Shown in pieces: positions 25,217 through 34,644 of a DNA stretch of 64,000 nucleotides (position 1 is the stretch's first letter; every line of letters starts with the position of its first letter). Below the pieces are notes generated by a model. It worked only from the letters and a program-made list of their open reading frames with translations, was not told the DNA's origin and searched no databases. This stretch comes from UBA12191 sp964422295 (GTDB lineage Bacteria > Planctomycetota > UBA8108 > UBA1146), in contig CAYRAM010000007.1 in the NCBI GenBank assembly GCA_964422295.1, positions 1-64,000 of the forward strand, given 5' to 3'. The translations under genes and the position numbers were made by a program.

Positions 25217-26368
25217 ATGGTTGCTCAGCGGATGGTGTGCCTTTTGGCACTCTTTTTCATTTTTTCGGGTACGGAACTGCTCGCACAGCCGGGGAGTATC
25301 GTGACCCAGTCCAGAACCGCACCTACTGGTGATGGGAACGCTGGATATCTGGATGATTTGGTCATCGATCAGGTCGCCGCCAATAAGGTGATGAACAAGC
25401 TGGTGGGCAAATGGAACTTTGAGTATGCCCTCAGTGAGGAACTGGCAGGGTATCCGATCGGGACACCGGTGAAGGCAACGGTTTATTACCGTAGGGATTT
25501 CAATACCGGAGGATTGTTTGGAACTGCTGAGACAATCACATTTGATAATTCCGAAGTCAGCAGCGGAACCTATTTCATCCAATGGAATGCGAACAAGAAT
25601 CGCCTCGAGTCACACGGTTACTTTGTGGCAGGGAACAAGGTTTCCATTTTTGACGAGTACCTCGATGCGGTAGTCGGAGACACTTACCGTTGGATTGGTC
25701 AAGCGAAAGAAGATGGAATCGCCGGTTCCAATGTGATGATCGAAAGAACCATCAAGAATGGCAACTTCAATGTTGTGATCAGTGAAGTAAATGCCAACGG
25801 CAACCCGTTGAGTCAAATCTGGAATGTTACTGGAACCAAAGTCAATCCTCTCAAGGAAGCTCTTGGACCGTTTGTGGCTTTGGCCAGTGAGTGGCAATCA
25901 GACAATTTCACCGCATCAGGCGATCGTCTCCGGGTTGAGCAGTTTGGTTACTGGGCTGCCAATGAGACTTGTCTCGTCGTCGAGACCAAGAAGTTCAAGG
26001 ATACTTTACTCAAGGAAAGTTCTATCCAGACCTTCTACTACGATGTGGAGAAGTGCCGGATCGCTTACACGGAAATCGGATCCAATGGATTGGTATGCAA
26101 TGGCTTTATCTCTCCATATACCGAAAGAAATGGCACTCCATGCCAGTTGCGCGTGATCGATGCAGAATATGGCAATGGGGCAGTGGTCAGTACGATCAAC
26201 AAGATGCTACTGATCGACTCCAAAACCATAAAGGTCGATTTCGAGTGGGCCTGGTGGGAAGGTGAGGACATCACCCGTGAAAGTGCCGTGCAGGAGTTTG
26301 AGCAGAAGTTTGTGCTCAAGCGAGTCCCGGCGGAGGGGCAGGCTGCTCCTCGACCTGCGTCCTTCTAG
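25217..26368 (+). CDS. Secreted protein with two lipocalin-like halves
   Basis: The 383-residue protein starts at ATG 25217 after AGAGGGG and has a signal peptide (MVAQRMVCLLALFFIFSG, cleavage near LLAQ). The mature protein seems to be two similar beta-rich halves, the first beginning VGKWNFEYALSEEL, the second ALASEWQSDNF, each with strands typical of DUF1579/lipocalin-like barrels. No catalytic motif is recognisable. A bidirectional terminator follows. I do not know its function. Confidence 0.75.
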   Translation: MVAQRMVCLLALFFIFSGTELLAQPGSIVTQSRTAPTGDGNAGYLDDLVIDQVAANKVMNKLVGKWNFEYALSEELAGYPIGTPVKATVYYRRDFNTGGLFGTAETITFDNSEVSSGTYFIQWNANKNRLESHGYFVAGNKVSIFDEYLDAVVGDTYRWIGQAKEDGIAGSNVMIERTIKNGNFNVVISEVNANGNPLSQIWNVTGTKVNPLKEALGPFVALASEWQSDNFTASGDRLRVEQFGYWAANETCLVVETKKFKDTLLKESSIQTFYYDVEKCRIAYTEIGSNGLVCNGFISPYTERNGTPCQLRVIDAEYGNGAVVSTINKMLLIDSKTIKVDFEWAWWEGEDITRESAVQEFEQKFVLKRVPAEGQAAPRPASF

Positions 26369-26386
26369 CGTGATTTTGATTTGATC

Positions 26387-26424
26387 AAGTGCCCGTGGAG
26401 AAGAGATCTCCACGGGCACTTTTC
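26387..26424. terminator. Bidirectional terminator
   Basis: A perfect 15-bp stem (26387-26401 with 26407-26421), AGAGA loop, and short T-run at the right and A-run at the left lie between the convergent secreted-protein and sulfatase genes. Confidence 0.9.
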
Positions 26425-26436
26425 ATAGGTGCATGA

Positions 26437-27879
26437 TCATTCGATAGAGCCGGGAAGCCTGACTTCTTCTCCTTTGACTCCAGTCAATCGATCCCCCAAT
26501 TCCTTGCGGGCTTTGTCCGCCATCTTCTGCATTGCATCCATGACATCCGGATTTTGCTCACTCACATTGGTGGTCTCTGTCGGATCCTTGGACAGGTCAT
26601 ACAGCGCAAGCTGCTGTTGCATCTGGTAGTTGTACTTCGCCGGAATGCCGTTGTTTCCGGGTTCGCGACCTTCCAGTGAACGATACTTGTGGGGGAAGTG
26701 CAGTTTCCATTTCCCCCAACGCATCGCTTCCAGATTTCCGCGGTGATACCAATAGAAGAGTGTTCGCTCCGAAGAGACGAAGGGGTCCTGATTCTTGAGG
26801 ACGGGGACCAGGCTGATGCCATCGATTTTATGATCCGGTGATTTTCCACCGGTCAACTCAACGATGGTGGGCAAGATGTCAATCGTCATGCAATGAGCCG
26901 AGGATTCGAGCCCCGCAGGAATCAACTTCGGATAGCGGACGACAAAGGGCACCCTGATGCCACCTTCAAAGGTGGTCCCTTTGCCCTCGCGCAGGCCGCC
27001 GGTGCTTCCGGCGTGATCCCCGTAAGAGAGCCAAGGCCCATTGTCGCTGGTGAATATGACCAGTGTTTCGTCAAGAATTCCGTGGCTTTCGAGAGCTGAG
27101 AGGATCTGCCCGACCGAGTCATCGATTTCCCTGATCACATCCCCATATGGGCCAAAGCGACTCGTTTGCCTGAATTTTGGAGTGGTCGCAAGCGGCACAT
27201 GAGGCATCGAATGGGGGACGTAAAGGAGAAATCGATTCTCCGCATTCCTGTCGATGAAGTCGACCGCACGCCGGGTCAATTCTGCTGTGATCGTTTCCTG
27301 ATCATCGAGATCTTCGATGATCCGTGAGGGTTTATCCTGCTCGTACCAAGGCAGAGGAGGCCAAGCCTTCGGTGATTCGGGATGCCCCGGCCACATGTCG
27401 TTACTGTAGGGGATCCCGCAGTACTCATCGAAACCTTGAGCAGTCGGCAGGAATTGGGGGTGATGGCCCAGGTGCCACTTTCCATAACACGCAGTGGCGT
27501 ACCCGAGGGGTTTGACCACTTCAGCGATGGTCAACTCATCGGGATTGAGGCCAATCTTGGAGGAAGGAACCAGAGCACCTGAAATGCCGACTCGATTGGC
27601 GTAACAACCGGTGAGCAGAGAAGCTCTGGCCGCCGAACACACTGGCTGACTGGTATAGAAGTGGGTAAAGCGTTTTCCCTCTTTGGCCAAACGATCGATG
27701 TTGGGTGTCGGAATCTCTTCGGAACCGTAACAGGAGAGATCTCCCCAGCCCTGATCGTCGGTGAAAATGATGACGATGTTGGGGGGGGATTCAATTTTTC
27801 CAGGATCCGCAGGGGGCGATTGCACAGACTGGCCGAGGGCAAGCAACATAATGATGGGGGTGATGGTAAATGTATTCAT
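26437..27879 (-). CDS. Exported arylsulfatase (S1 family)
   Basis: The 480-residue enzyme has a signal peptide (MNTFTITPIIMLLALGQSV) and the sulfatase N-terminus NIVIIFTDDQGWGDLSCYGS. The formylglycine site is C-S-A-A-R within QPVCSAARASLLTG. Further motifs are GKWHLGH and FTSDNGPW. It would desulfate organic sulfate esters such as algal polysaccharides in the periplasm. The Cys must be oxidised to formylglycine by an FGE encoded elsewhere, since the SUMF1-like domains in this window lack catalytic cysteines. Its terminator is shared with the gene to the left. Confidence 0.93.
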   Translation of the reverse strand: MNTFTITPIIMLLALGQSVQSPPADPGKIESPPNIVIIFTDDQGWGDLSCYGSEEIPTPNIDRLAKEGKRFTHFYTSQPVCSAARASLLTGCYANRVGISGALVPSSKIGLNPDELTIAEVVKPLGYATACYGKWHLGHHPQFLPTAQGFDEYCGIPYSNDMWPGHPESPKAWPPLPWYEQDKPSRIIEDLDDQETITAELTRRAVDFIDRNAENRFLLYVPHSMPHVPLATTPKFRQTSRFGPYGDVIREIDDSVGQILSALESHGILDETLVIFTSDNGPWLSYGDHAGSTGGLREGKGTTFEGGIRVPFVVRYPKLIPAGLESSAHCMTIDILPTIVELTGGKSPDHKIDGISLVPVLKNQDPFVSSERTLFYWYHRGNLEAMRWGKWKLHFPHKYRSLEGREPGNNGIPAKYNYQMQQQLALYDLSKDPTETTNVSEQNPDVMDAMQKMADKARKELGDRLTGVKGEEVRLPGSIE

Positions 27880-27908
27880 GCCGGATGGTAACAGCCGGCG
27901 GGGGCAAG

Positions 27909-29087
27909 TCAGCCCAGTATGCCGTAGCCGTAGGTCACCTCGATGGGGGATCCTTTTTCAAAGCGCAGGGGACAGAAGAACTCCGCATCGAAAGATCCCG
28001 CAGGGGCGGAACCAAGGATCGAAGCCACACCCCGGGCTACCGCTGGGGCCATTTTGAATCCGTGTCCACTGAAGCCGCTGACGATCCATGCACCTGTGCG
28101 ACCGGGCACAGGGCCGATCACAGGGTGGGAGTCGGGTGTGACCGTGTAGAGAGCCCCGACACCTCCCCATGAAGGAGAATGGGCGTAGTGGGGGAGTCTC
28201 CGTGACAGTTTCTGTCTGCACGACTGAATGAACTGATGGGAGACCCCTTCGTCGTAGTGATCAGGGTCAGAGACCACCGCATCTTCATCCATGTCGAGGA
28301 GACCGACCCTGGTCCAGCCCGCCAATTCAGGCTTCCAGTAGAGTCCATGGGTCAGGTCACCATAGATCAGTCTGCGTTCCCGGGTCCCTGGAGGCGGCTC
28401 AAAAAACGCTTGCTCTGGACGGATCGCCGTCAGTGGCAACGAGACTCCCGCTTCCTTGAGCATCTGTCCCGACCAGGGCCCTGCACAAATCACCACGTTA
28501 CCCGCGGAGAACTCCTGCTGGTCGTCGAGACGAACGCCTGTGATCCGTGAGTCCTGTTCGATCAGGGATACGACCCTACGACCGATGAGGATCTCTGCTC
28601 CCTGTTCTTCAGCGACGGTGATGATTTCATTGACGGTTTGTACCGGTTGGACATTTCCAGCTTCCGACTCCCATGCGGCGCATTCATCGTCATTGAAGGT
28701 GCCTCCGGGTTCGAGTTCTCGAAGGCCAGCGGCGTCTATGATCTCAGTTTGAACACCCAGTTCGCGTTGAAGTTCGACATTGCGTTGGAGATTGGGTCGA
28801 TTTTCGGTGGTGCAGATGAATGCCATGCCCGGTCTGTGGAAGGAGATGGAGCGACCATGCTCCTCTTCGAAGCGTGAGTACCAATCGAGACCTTCACGAG
28901 CCATCGCCACCGTCACCGGATGGGAGTAATGTTGGCGGAGAATCGCCCCCGATTTGCCTGTGGATCCAGCCCCCGGGAAAGACTTTTCGATCAAGAGCAC
29001 GCGGTCATTACCATGACGGCTCAATTGATATGCCAGGGATGCTCCCATGATCCCACCCCCGATGATGATGTGATCCCAGGTCGGCAT
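27909..29087 (-). CDS. FAD-dependent oxidoreductase (DAO / sarcosine oxidase-like)
   Basis: The 392-residue protein has the Rossmann motif HIIIGGGIMGASLAYQL, then GAGSTGKSGAILRQHYS, VVICAGPWSG and the C-terminal SGFSGHGFKMAPAVARGVA typical of the DAO superfamily (sarcosine, glycine and D-amino acid oxidases). The start overlaps the stop of the ATP-grasp gene by one base (TAATG). Co-transcription suggests oxidation of an amino-acid-like compound made or consumed with the ligase. The substrate is not predictable. Confidence 0.88.
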   Translation of the reverse strand: MPTWDHIIIGGGIMGASLAYQLSRHGNDRVLLIEKSFPGAGSTGKSGAILRQHYSHPVTVAMAREGLDWYSRFEEEHGRSISFHRPGMAFICTTENRPNLQRNVELQRELGVQTEIIDAAGLRELEPGGTFNDDECAAWESEAGNVQPVQTVNEIITVAEEQGAEILIGRRVVSLIEQDSRITGVRLDDQQEFSAGNVVICAGPWSGQMLKEAGVSLPLTAIRPEQAFFEPPPGTRERRLIYGDLTHGLYWKPELAGWTRVGLLDMDEDAVVSDPDHYDEGVSHQFIQSCRQKLSRRLPHYAHSPSWGGVGALYTVTPDSHPVIGPVPGRTGAWIVSGFSGHGFKMAPAVARGVASILGSAPAGSFDAEFFCPLRFEKGSPIEVTYGYGILG

Positions 29088-30136
29088 TATCCTGGCCTCC
29101 TCGGCATTCTCAGTCCTGATTTTGATGCTTCTTTGGCGAGCTCTCGGGTCAAGTAATCACAGACCACCTGAAAACCATCGATACCAAGAGCCTTCTGCAT
29201 GTCCTCACGATAGACGCTGGTGGCATTGATGTCGATGAAGACTCTGCGTCCGTCGGCAGTGTCCATCCATTCGACTCCCCCGATATCCAGTTGGGCAGCC
29301 CTGAGAATTTCACGAGCTTGGGCAACTGCATCCTGGGGCACGTCAGGCCACGCATCGAAGGTCGCATCGGCGATCATGCCCTCCTCGATGGGGTTTCTCG
29401 GGCAACCCTCCGCAGGGCAGAGGTTGAATGTATTTTGTGGCTTGACCTTCATCGCCAGCAAAAATTCTCCATCGACGAATTCGACACGGGAGATGGTTCC
29501 GTCGACAGACGTGATGATTTCCTGCAGGAGCATCAGATGCCCTTTTGGGAAAACTTCAGGGTCATCGACCAATGCCAACAGATGCTCATGATTTTCTATT
29601 CTCCGAATCAGTGCTCCACTTCCTCCGGTATCGGGTTTGAGAATCAGCGGAAAGCGAAGTTGATCGATCAGGTCACGGATTGCGGCAGGATTACTGACAG
29701 CATGAGTCTCCGGTGTCAGCACTCCGAGTCCATTCATCAACAGTTGTTGTGCGACCTTGCTGGTTTCCATGCGAAATGATCTGGAGCCATTGACCACCAT
29801 CGAACCGGTTGCTTCCAGTGTGGCTAGAAGTGCGTGGGCATGGGCGATCGCCCCCGCATTCCCGCGCATGTAGGAAGAGGGGGATACCCGGTTCAGGTAA
29901 AGGGTGTGTTTGCGGGCTGCCAGGAGATCAAATCCATGGGCTCGAACATCGATCCCTTCATGGGAGATGCCCGATTTCGACAATGCTTCAAAGAGTGGTT
30001 TTAACCAGGCGTCATTTTCGTAAATGACCCCGATAGTAGGAACCGTTTGCTGCTCGTGGAGTAGAACGGAGTCCCCGTCCCCTGATTCCGGGGATAGGAT
30101 CTCAGAGTTTTGCTCCAAGCCCTTTTCTTGAGTCAT
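29087..30136 (-). CDS. RimK-like ATP-grasp protein
   Basis: The 349-residue protein carries an N-terminal about 110-residue preATP-grasp-like lobe, then FRMETSKVAQQLLMNG, the Lys strand PLILKPDTGGSGALI, LLQEIITSVDG and a C-terminal metal site VFIDINATSVYR. These match RimK/COG0189-type ligases. A charged N-terminal extension of about 30 residues precedes the domain. It is the first gene of the pair with the FAD oxidoreductase. Confidence 0.8.
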   Translation of the reverse strand: MTQEKGLEQNSEILSPESGDGDSVLLHEQQTVPTIGVIYENDAWLKPLFEALSKSGISHEGIDVRAHGFDLLAARKHTLYLNRVSPSSYMRGNAGAIAHAHALLATLEATGSMVVNGSRSFRMETSKVAQQLLMNGLGVLTPETHAVSNPAAIRDLIDQLRFPLILKPDTGGSGALIRRIENHEHLLALVDDPEVFPKGHLMLLQEIITSVDGTISRVEFVDGEFLLAMKVKPQNTFNLCPAEGCPRNPIEEGMIADATFDAWPDVPQDAVAQAREILRAAQLDIGGVEWMDTADGRRVFIDINATSVYREDMQKALGIDGFQVVCDYLTRELAKEASKSGLRMPRRPG

Positions 30137-30236
30137 CTCTCCCCCTGACTGGTAGAAAGTCGTGGGAGGGCACGCCCTCCATCAAAAGTTTCCGACATGG
30201 ATGCAGATTTGTCGAAAATTGGGGTCATGTTGGGGT

Positions 30237-32597
30237 TCAGATTCCATGGGGAAGCCAGATATTCTTGATTTGGGAGGCCCTATCGAGCAAATCGGCGGTT
30301 TGGTCCATAGAGTTGTTCATACTCCAGCAGACCTTCATGTTACCTGTGGAGAGGCGCTCAATTTCGGCTGTCAATTCACGGTCTGTGACGGAGCAGATCA
30401 GATCGACGGCATCATGGGCTGCCAAAACAGGAGCCAAGTCAGTGGGATTGCCGGTGAGCAGGTTCAACGCACCTGCCGGTAGATCCGAGTGTTCCAACAC
30501 GCGACACATCTCCACAGCAGCAAGAGACTGAACACTCGGAACTGCGACCACGTGATTACCAGCCGCCAGCAATGGGGCAACCATGTGAACAAAAGAGAGC
30601 AGGGGGTGATTGCCAGGGCAGATGACCGCTGCTGTGCCATAGGGTTCATATACTGCAAGGACCAATCCTCGCCAGGGGGTATCGTGGACGTGGCCATCAT
30701 GTTTGTCAGACCAAGAGGCCCACCTTGTCCAGGCATCGACAGCCATTTCAAACTCTGCATGACATGTTGCCTCTGAGTCACCGGTCATCGCCGTCAGGAT
30801 ACGAACAAATTCTTCACGGCGAGACTCCATGTTTTCGGCGATGAACCATAGAACCTGGGCCCTACCGTGACTCGTCATCGAAGCCCAAGAACTTTTGGCT
30901 GCGGACTCGACGGCATTACGCACGTCCTTGCGGTTTGCGAGGGCTGCAAGACCCACCGTTTCGCCGGAAGGAGAGAGAACCGGGTATGAGTTGCCGCCAT
31001 CCGGTCTGACTTGCTTCCCCCCAATCATCAACTTTGCCGTGCGATCGAGATCGGGAATCACAGAATCGTCGAACTGACTCAACTGGATGGGAGTTGGTTC
31101 GGGTGATGGCTCACCCGCCAATTGGTTTTGCATGTATGCCTTGAGACCTTCGCTGCCCCCCTCGCGGCCAAAGCCAGATTCCTTCATGCCCCCGAAACCG
31201 CTAGAAGCGTCAAACATGTTGGTTCCGTTGACCCATACGGTTCCCGCCCTGACCTTTCTGGCCACATCGAGTGCGGTATCGAGATCCTGGCTCCATACAC
31301 TTGCAGCTAAGCCGTATCGGGTGTGATTGGCGATCTTGACCGCTTCTGCAGGGGTTCGGAAAGTGGTGGAGACGAGCACGGGGCCGAACACTTCTTCGGT
31401 GGCGATCTCAGAGGACAAGGGGGCTTCCGGGAAGAAGGTCGGTGGGAACCAATTTCCTTTTTCGGGCAGTTCGATTTCAGGTTGGATACACGCGATCCCA
31501 TCCGATTGTGCGCGCTCACACATCGCAGTGACTCTTTGCAGATGTTCTCCATCGATGATTGCACCGATGTCGATCGCTTTGTCCAGGGGGTTACCGATAC
31601 GGAGTTTCTGCATCCTCTGCTCGATCCGTGAGTGGACATCGGCAGCGATGGATTCTTGAACGAGGAGGCGACTGCCAGCGCAGCAGACTTGCCCCTGATT
31701 AAACCAGATGGCATCGACGAGACCCTCGACCGCACTGTCGAGATCTGCATCTTCAAAAACGATGTAGGGGCTTTTGCCCCCCAGTTCGAGCGTGAGCCCC
31801 TTACCGGTTCCTGCGGTGGCCTCGCGGATGATGCGACCCACTTCCGTCGAGCCAGTGAAGGCGACCTTGTCGACATCCTGATGCTCAACAAGTGCTGCAC
31901 CCGTTTCGCCAGCTCCGGTGACGATATTGACGACTCCTGCAGGCAGCCCTGTTTTTTCACACAGTTCTGCAAACAGCAATGCCGAGAGGGAGGTCCACTC
32001 GGCAGGCTTGAGAACTACCGTGTTTCCGCACGCCAATGCAGGAGCGATTTTCCATGCCAGCATCAACAAAGGGAAATTCCACGGAATGATCTGGCCGCAA
32101 ACGCCCCACGGTTTGGCTTGTGGGAAACTCTCTTCGAGGATGCGTGCCCAACCGGCATGGTGATAGAAGTGGCGGGCGACGAGGGGGATATCGATATCTC
32201 TCGTTTCACGGATCGGCTTGCCGTTGTCGAGAGTTTCGACGACAGCAAACAGACGACTCTCTTTCTGGATTCCGCGGGCGAGGGCGTAGAGATGTCGGGC
32301 TCTGCCTTCCGGACCCAGATCTTGCCAGGCAGGGAGTGCATTTCTGGCAGCTTCGACTGCATTGGAAACATCCTTTGCAGATCCTTTTGCAAGATTTCGT
32401 AGAGATTCGCCGGTGGCGGGATTGATCGTCTCAAAAGTGTCACCGGTATCTGAAGGCGTCCACTTTCCACCAATGTAGTGGGATGGATTTTCTCCGCTGC
32501 GGCTGATCCAGTCCAGGGCAGCTTGGTGATCCTCCGGTGCGGGGCCCCAGTCGAGGGATTCGAGAACCTGTGCAGGATCGGATGAATCATTGGACAT
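30237..32597 (-). CDS. Double-domain aldehyde dehydrogenase (ALDH16-like)
   Basis: The 786-residue protein has a complete ALDH domain (residues about 1-490: PWNFPLLMLAWKIAPALACG, LTLELGGKSPYIVFEDAD, catalytic Cys in FNQGQVCCAGS) followed by a second, degenerate ALDH domain (about 530-786) that keeps the NAD-fold part (VICPGNHPLLSFVHMVAPLL) but ends before a catalytic Cys region. This is the layout of ALDH16. It follows deoC by five bases; DeoC makes acetaldehyde, which this enzyme could oxidise. Confidence 0.9.
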   Translation of the reverse strand: MSNDSSDPAQVLESLDWGPAPEDHQAALDWISRSGENPSHYIGGKWTPSDTGDTFETINPATGESLRNLAKGSAKDVSNAVEAARNALPAWQDLGPEGRARHLYALARGIQKESRLFAVVETLDNGKPIRETRDIDIPLVARHFYHHAGWARILEESFPQAKPWGVCGQIIPWNFPLLMLAWKIAPALACGNTVVLKPAEWTSLSALLFAELCEKTGLPAGVVNIVTGAGETGAALVEHQDVDKVAFTGSTEVGRIIREATAGTGKGLTLELGGKSPYIVFEDADLDSAVEGLVDAIWFNQGQVCCAGSRLLVQESIAADVHSRIEQRMQKLRIGNPLDKAIDIGAIIDGEHLQRVTAMCERAQSDGIACIQPEIELPEKGNWFPPTFFPEAPLSSEIATEEVFGPVLVSTTFRTPAEAVKIANHTRYGLAASVWSQDLDTALDVARKVRAGTVWVNGTNMFDASSGFGGMKESGFGREGGSEGLKAYMQNQLAGEPSPEPTPIQLSQFDDSVIPDLDRTAKLMIGGKQVRPDGGNSYPVLSPSGETVGLAALANRKDVRNAVESAAKSSWASMTSHGRAQVLWFIAENMESRREEFVRILTAMTGDSEATCHAEFEMAVDAWTRWASWSDKHDGHVHDTPWRGLVLAVYEPYGTAAVICPGNHPLLSFVHMVAPLLAAGNHVVAVPSVQSLAAVEMCRVLEHSDLPAGALNLLTGNPTDLAPVLAAHDAVDLICSVTDRELTAEIERLSTGNMKVCWSMNNSMDQTADLLDRASQIKNIWLPHGI

Positions 32598-32602
32598 CTT
32601 CT

Positions 32603-33565
32603 TTATCCCATCGGATGCCGGTGATTGGCAGAGTACCGGCCGGTTGCATGAAACTCGAGTTGTCGCTCGATGTCTGCCAGCAGCGACGATGCGCCGATTC
32701 GGAAGCGATCTGGTCGCATGGAAATCGATCCCATTTCTTCTTTGACCAACATTAGAAAAGTTATCGATTCCTTTGCGGTTCGGATTCCCCCTGCGGGTTT
32801 GAAGCCAGCGAGGTAGCCGGTTCGTTGCTGGTGCTCACGTATGGCACGAAGCATTACCAACGCCACTGGCAATGTGGCATTGACCGCTTCCTTACCTGTG
32901 GAGGTCTTGATGAAGTCAGCACCCGCACCCAGGCAGACCCGGGAAGCACGGGCGACCTGTCGAAGATCACCCAATTCCCCGGTTGCCAGAATAGTCTTCA
33001 GGCAGGCCTGGTCTCCACATGCTTCCCGATAACTTCGAACTTCATCGTGCAGATCGCTCCAGCGGCCCTCAAGGACCAAAGACCGGGAGATGACGATGTC
33101 GATCTCTTGTGCTCCGGCGGTGACGGAAGAGCGGATCTGTTCCAATTTCATCTCGTGGGGGATCTGCCCCGCAGGAAAGCCTGTGGAGACGGCGCACACA
33201 TTGACAGGACTGCTGGAGCATTCCGTCACCGCAGTATCGATCAGGTTGTGATAAACACAAACCGCAGCACAGTGAAGATTGTCTGGGAGGCCATGGGCTT
33301 CGAGGATGTCGTTGCGGACCGGATTTTTTGCCTTTGCGGCCAGACGTTTGACTGTCCCTGGGGTGTCATCCCCCGAGAGAGTGGTCAAATCGATACAGCG
33401 AATGGCGTGGGCGAGCCAGCCCACTTGCCAGCCTTTCTTGACCGACCTTCTTCCGGAAAGGGTCTTGGCCCTTCGCTCGATGGCAGAACGATTGATGCGG
33501 GTTGACAGAATCCAGTCCAGATCCAATTCACCACCGGGATTGAGCAAAGGGTACCTCCAAGACAC
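32603..33565 (-). CDS. deoC: Deoxyribose-phosphate aldolase
   Basis: DeoC splits 2-deoxyribose-5-phosphate into glyceraldehyde-3-phosphate and acetaldehyde. The 320-residue protein (GTG start) is longer than the roughly 220-260-residue bacterial form but has the Schiff-base Lys in GADFIKTSTGKEA, LKTILATGEL, and GFKPAGGIRTA. The extra N-terminal region (about 50 residues) is common in the longer DeoC class. It forms an operon with the ALDH16-like gene for deoxyribose or nucleoside salvage. Confidence 0.93.
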   Translation of the reverse strand: MSWRYPLLNPGGELDLDWILSTRINRSAIERRAKTLSGRRSVKKGWQVGWLAHAIRCIDLTTLSGDDTPGTVKRLAAKAKNPVRNDILEAHGLPDNLHCAAVCVYHNLIDTAVTECSSSPVNVCAVSTGFPAGQIPHEMKLEQIRSSVTAGAQEIDIVISRSLVLEGRWSDLHDEVRSYREACGDQACLKTILATGELGDLRQVARASRVCLGAGADFIKTSTGKEAVNATLPVALVMLRAIREHQQRTGYLAGFKPAGGIRTAKESITFLMLVKEEMGSISMRPDRFRIGASSLLADIERQLEFHATGRYSANHRHPMG

Positions 33566-33631
33566 CCAGCATCGGCAATATTTCGCGAAGGGTCAAGAAA
33601 GCCGTAACAGATTCAGGGGGAATTGCATGAC

Positions 33632-34606
33632 TCAGCGCTTCTGCTTTTTCCCCGAGATCAGGTCGACCATCGCTTTTCCCATCGCATCCCCGACCTCGAA
33701 GTAACTTCCCGCATGACCAAACCAGTGGTGCCCATGCCCGCTATTGGGAGAGTCTTCTGGTTTGTAGCGGAACTGTCGGGTAGGCACGTAGACGATGGTT
33801 CCCTTGTATTTTTTGACTTTTGAGGGGGCTTCCTGTGCCGCATGCAGTTGGCTGTTATCGGCATTTCCGGTTTGGCCGATGATGACCGGAAGCCGTGGGA
33901 CCTTGAATTCGCTGCGCAGGTCATCGACCAGGTGCAAAAAGTTCTGCGAGTAATTTTCCAATGCGCCATCTTGGTACATGTCGTTCCAGCCCTGAAACCA
34001 GAAGAAGCCGGAGATCACCGGTTTTCTCCCCGACAATTGGGGGAAATCCTTGTCGATATTGGCGAGGGCTTCCCTGATCTCCTTGATCATTTGTTTGTAG
34101 GCGGGACCGGTTTGGCCTCCCGCAGATGGCGGTCGGAAATCCACGTGCAGACTTCTTCCGCCCCAGCATGTCTTGATCAGCAGCACCGGATCCTTCGAAG
34201 CGTGGCCGAGGCGATGCCCGATCTGTAATTCCGGGCCGAAGTGATGCTTGCCCTCATGCACTGCAAAGCCGATGGAGAGAGAGCCTGTTTTCAAGGGGCC
34301 TCGTTCGGGGCGATAGCGGATAAACACATCATCTCTGGAGGTCCACTCCCCGCTTTCGTCACGCAGGTGGGAGAGGCGAGGTTTCCACTCAGGGTCATCG
34401 AGCAATTTCACCAGTGTTCCGCGACCCCCGTTGTAGTGCTTCTCGTGATCGAGATCGACGACCGCATGACCTTCCATATTCGACTGACCAGCGAGCAGGA
34501 AGACTCTGACTGCACCGGAGCTTTCATCGCCGCGGGATTCTGCAGTTGAAACGAAGGCGAGCACAACTGTCAGAATTGTGATCATTGGAGACATTGAAGA
34601 AGTCAT
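33632..34606 (-). CDS. Secreted SASA-type carbohydrate esterase
   Basis: The 324-residue protein starts at ATG 34606 after AAAGGAA and has a signal peptide. The nucleophile motif FLLAGQSNMEGH matches sialate O-acetylesterase / DUF303 (SASA) enzymes, with FFWFQGWND for the oxyanion region and the C-terminal His in SGHGHHWFGHAG. It would remove acetyl groups from sugars outside the cytoplasm. It lies 38 bases after the serine hydrolase gene in the same transcription unit. Confidence 0.85.
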   Translation of the reverse strand: MTSSMSPMITILTVVLAFVSTAESRGDESSGAVRVFLLAGQSNMEGHAVVDLDHEKHYNGGRGTLVKLLDDPEWKPRLSHLRDESGEWTSRDDVFIRYRPERGPLKTGSLSIGFAVHEGKHHFGPELQIGHRLGHASKDPVLLIKTCWGGRSLHVDFRPPSAGGQTGPAYKQMIKEIREALANIDKDFPQLSGRKPVISGFFWFQGWNDMYQDGALENYSQNFLHLVDDLRSEFKVPRLPVIIGQTGNADNSQLHAAQEAPSKVKKYKGTIVYVPTRQFRYKPEDSPNSGHGHHWFGHAGSYFEVGDAMGKAMVDLISGKKQKR

Positions 34607-34644
34607 CGGTTTCCTTTCGCAGAGATTGGTCCCGAAGGGGAGAA

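Noticed and set aside
31632..32402. 256-residue frame antisense to the aldehyde dehydrogenase
   Set aside because: Shadow of a strongly supported gene.
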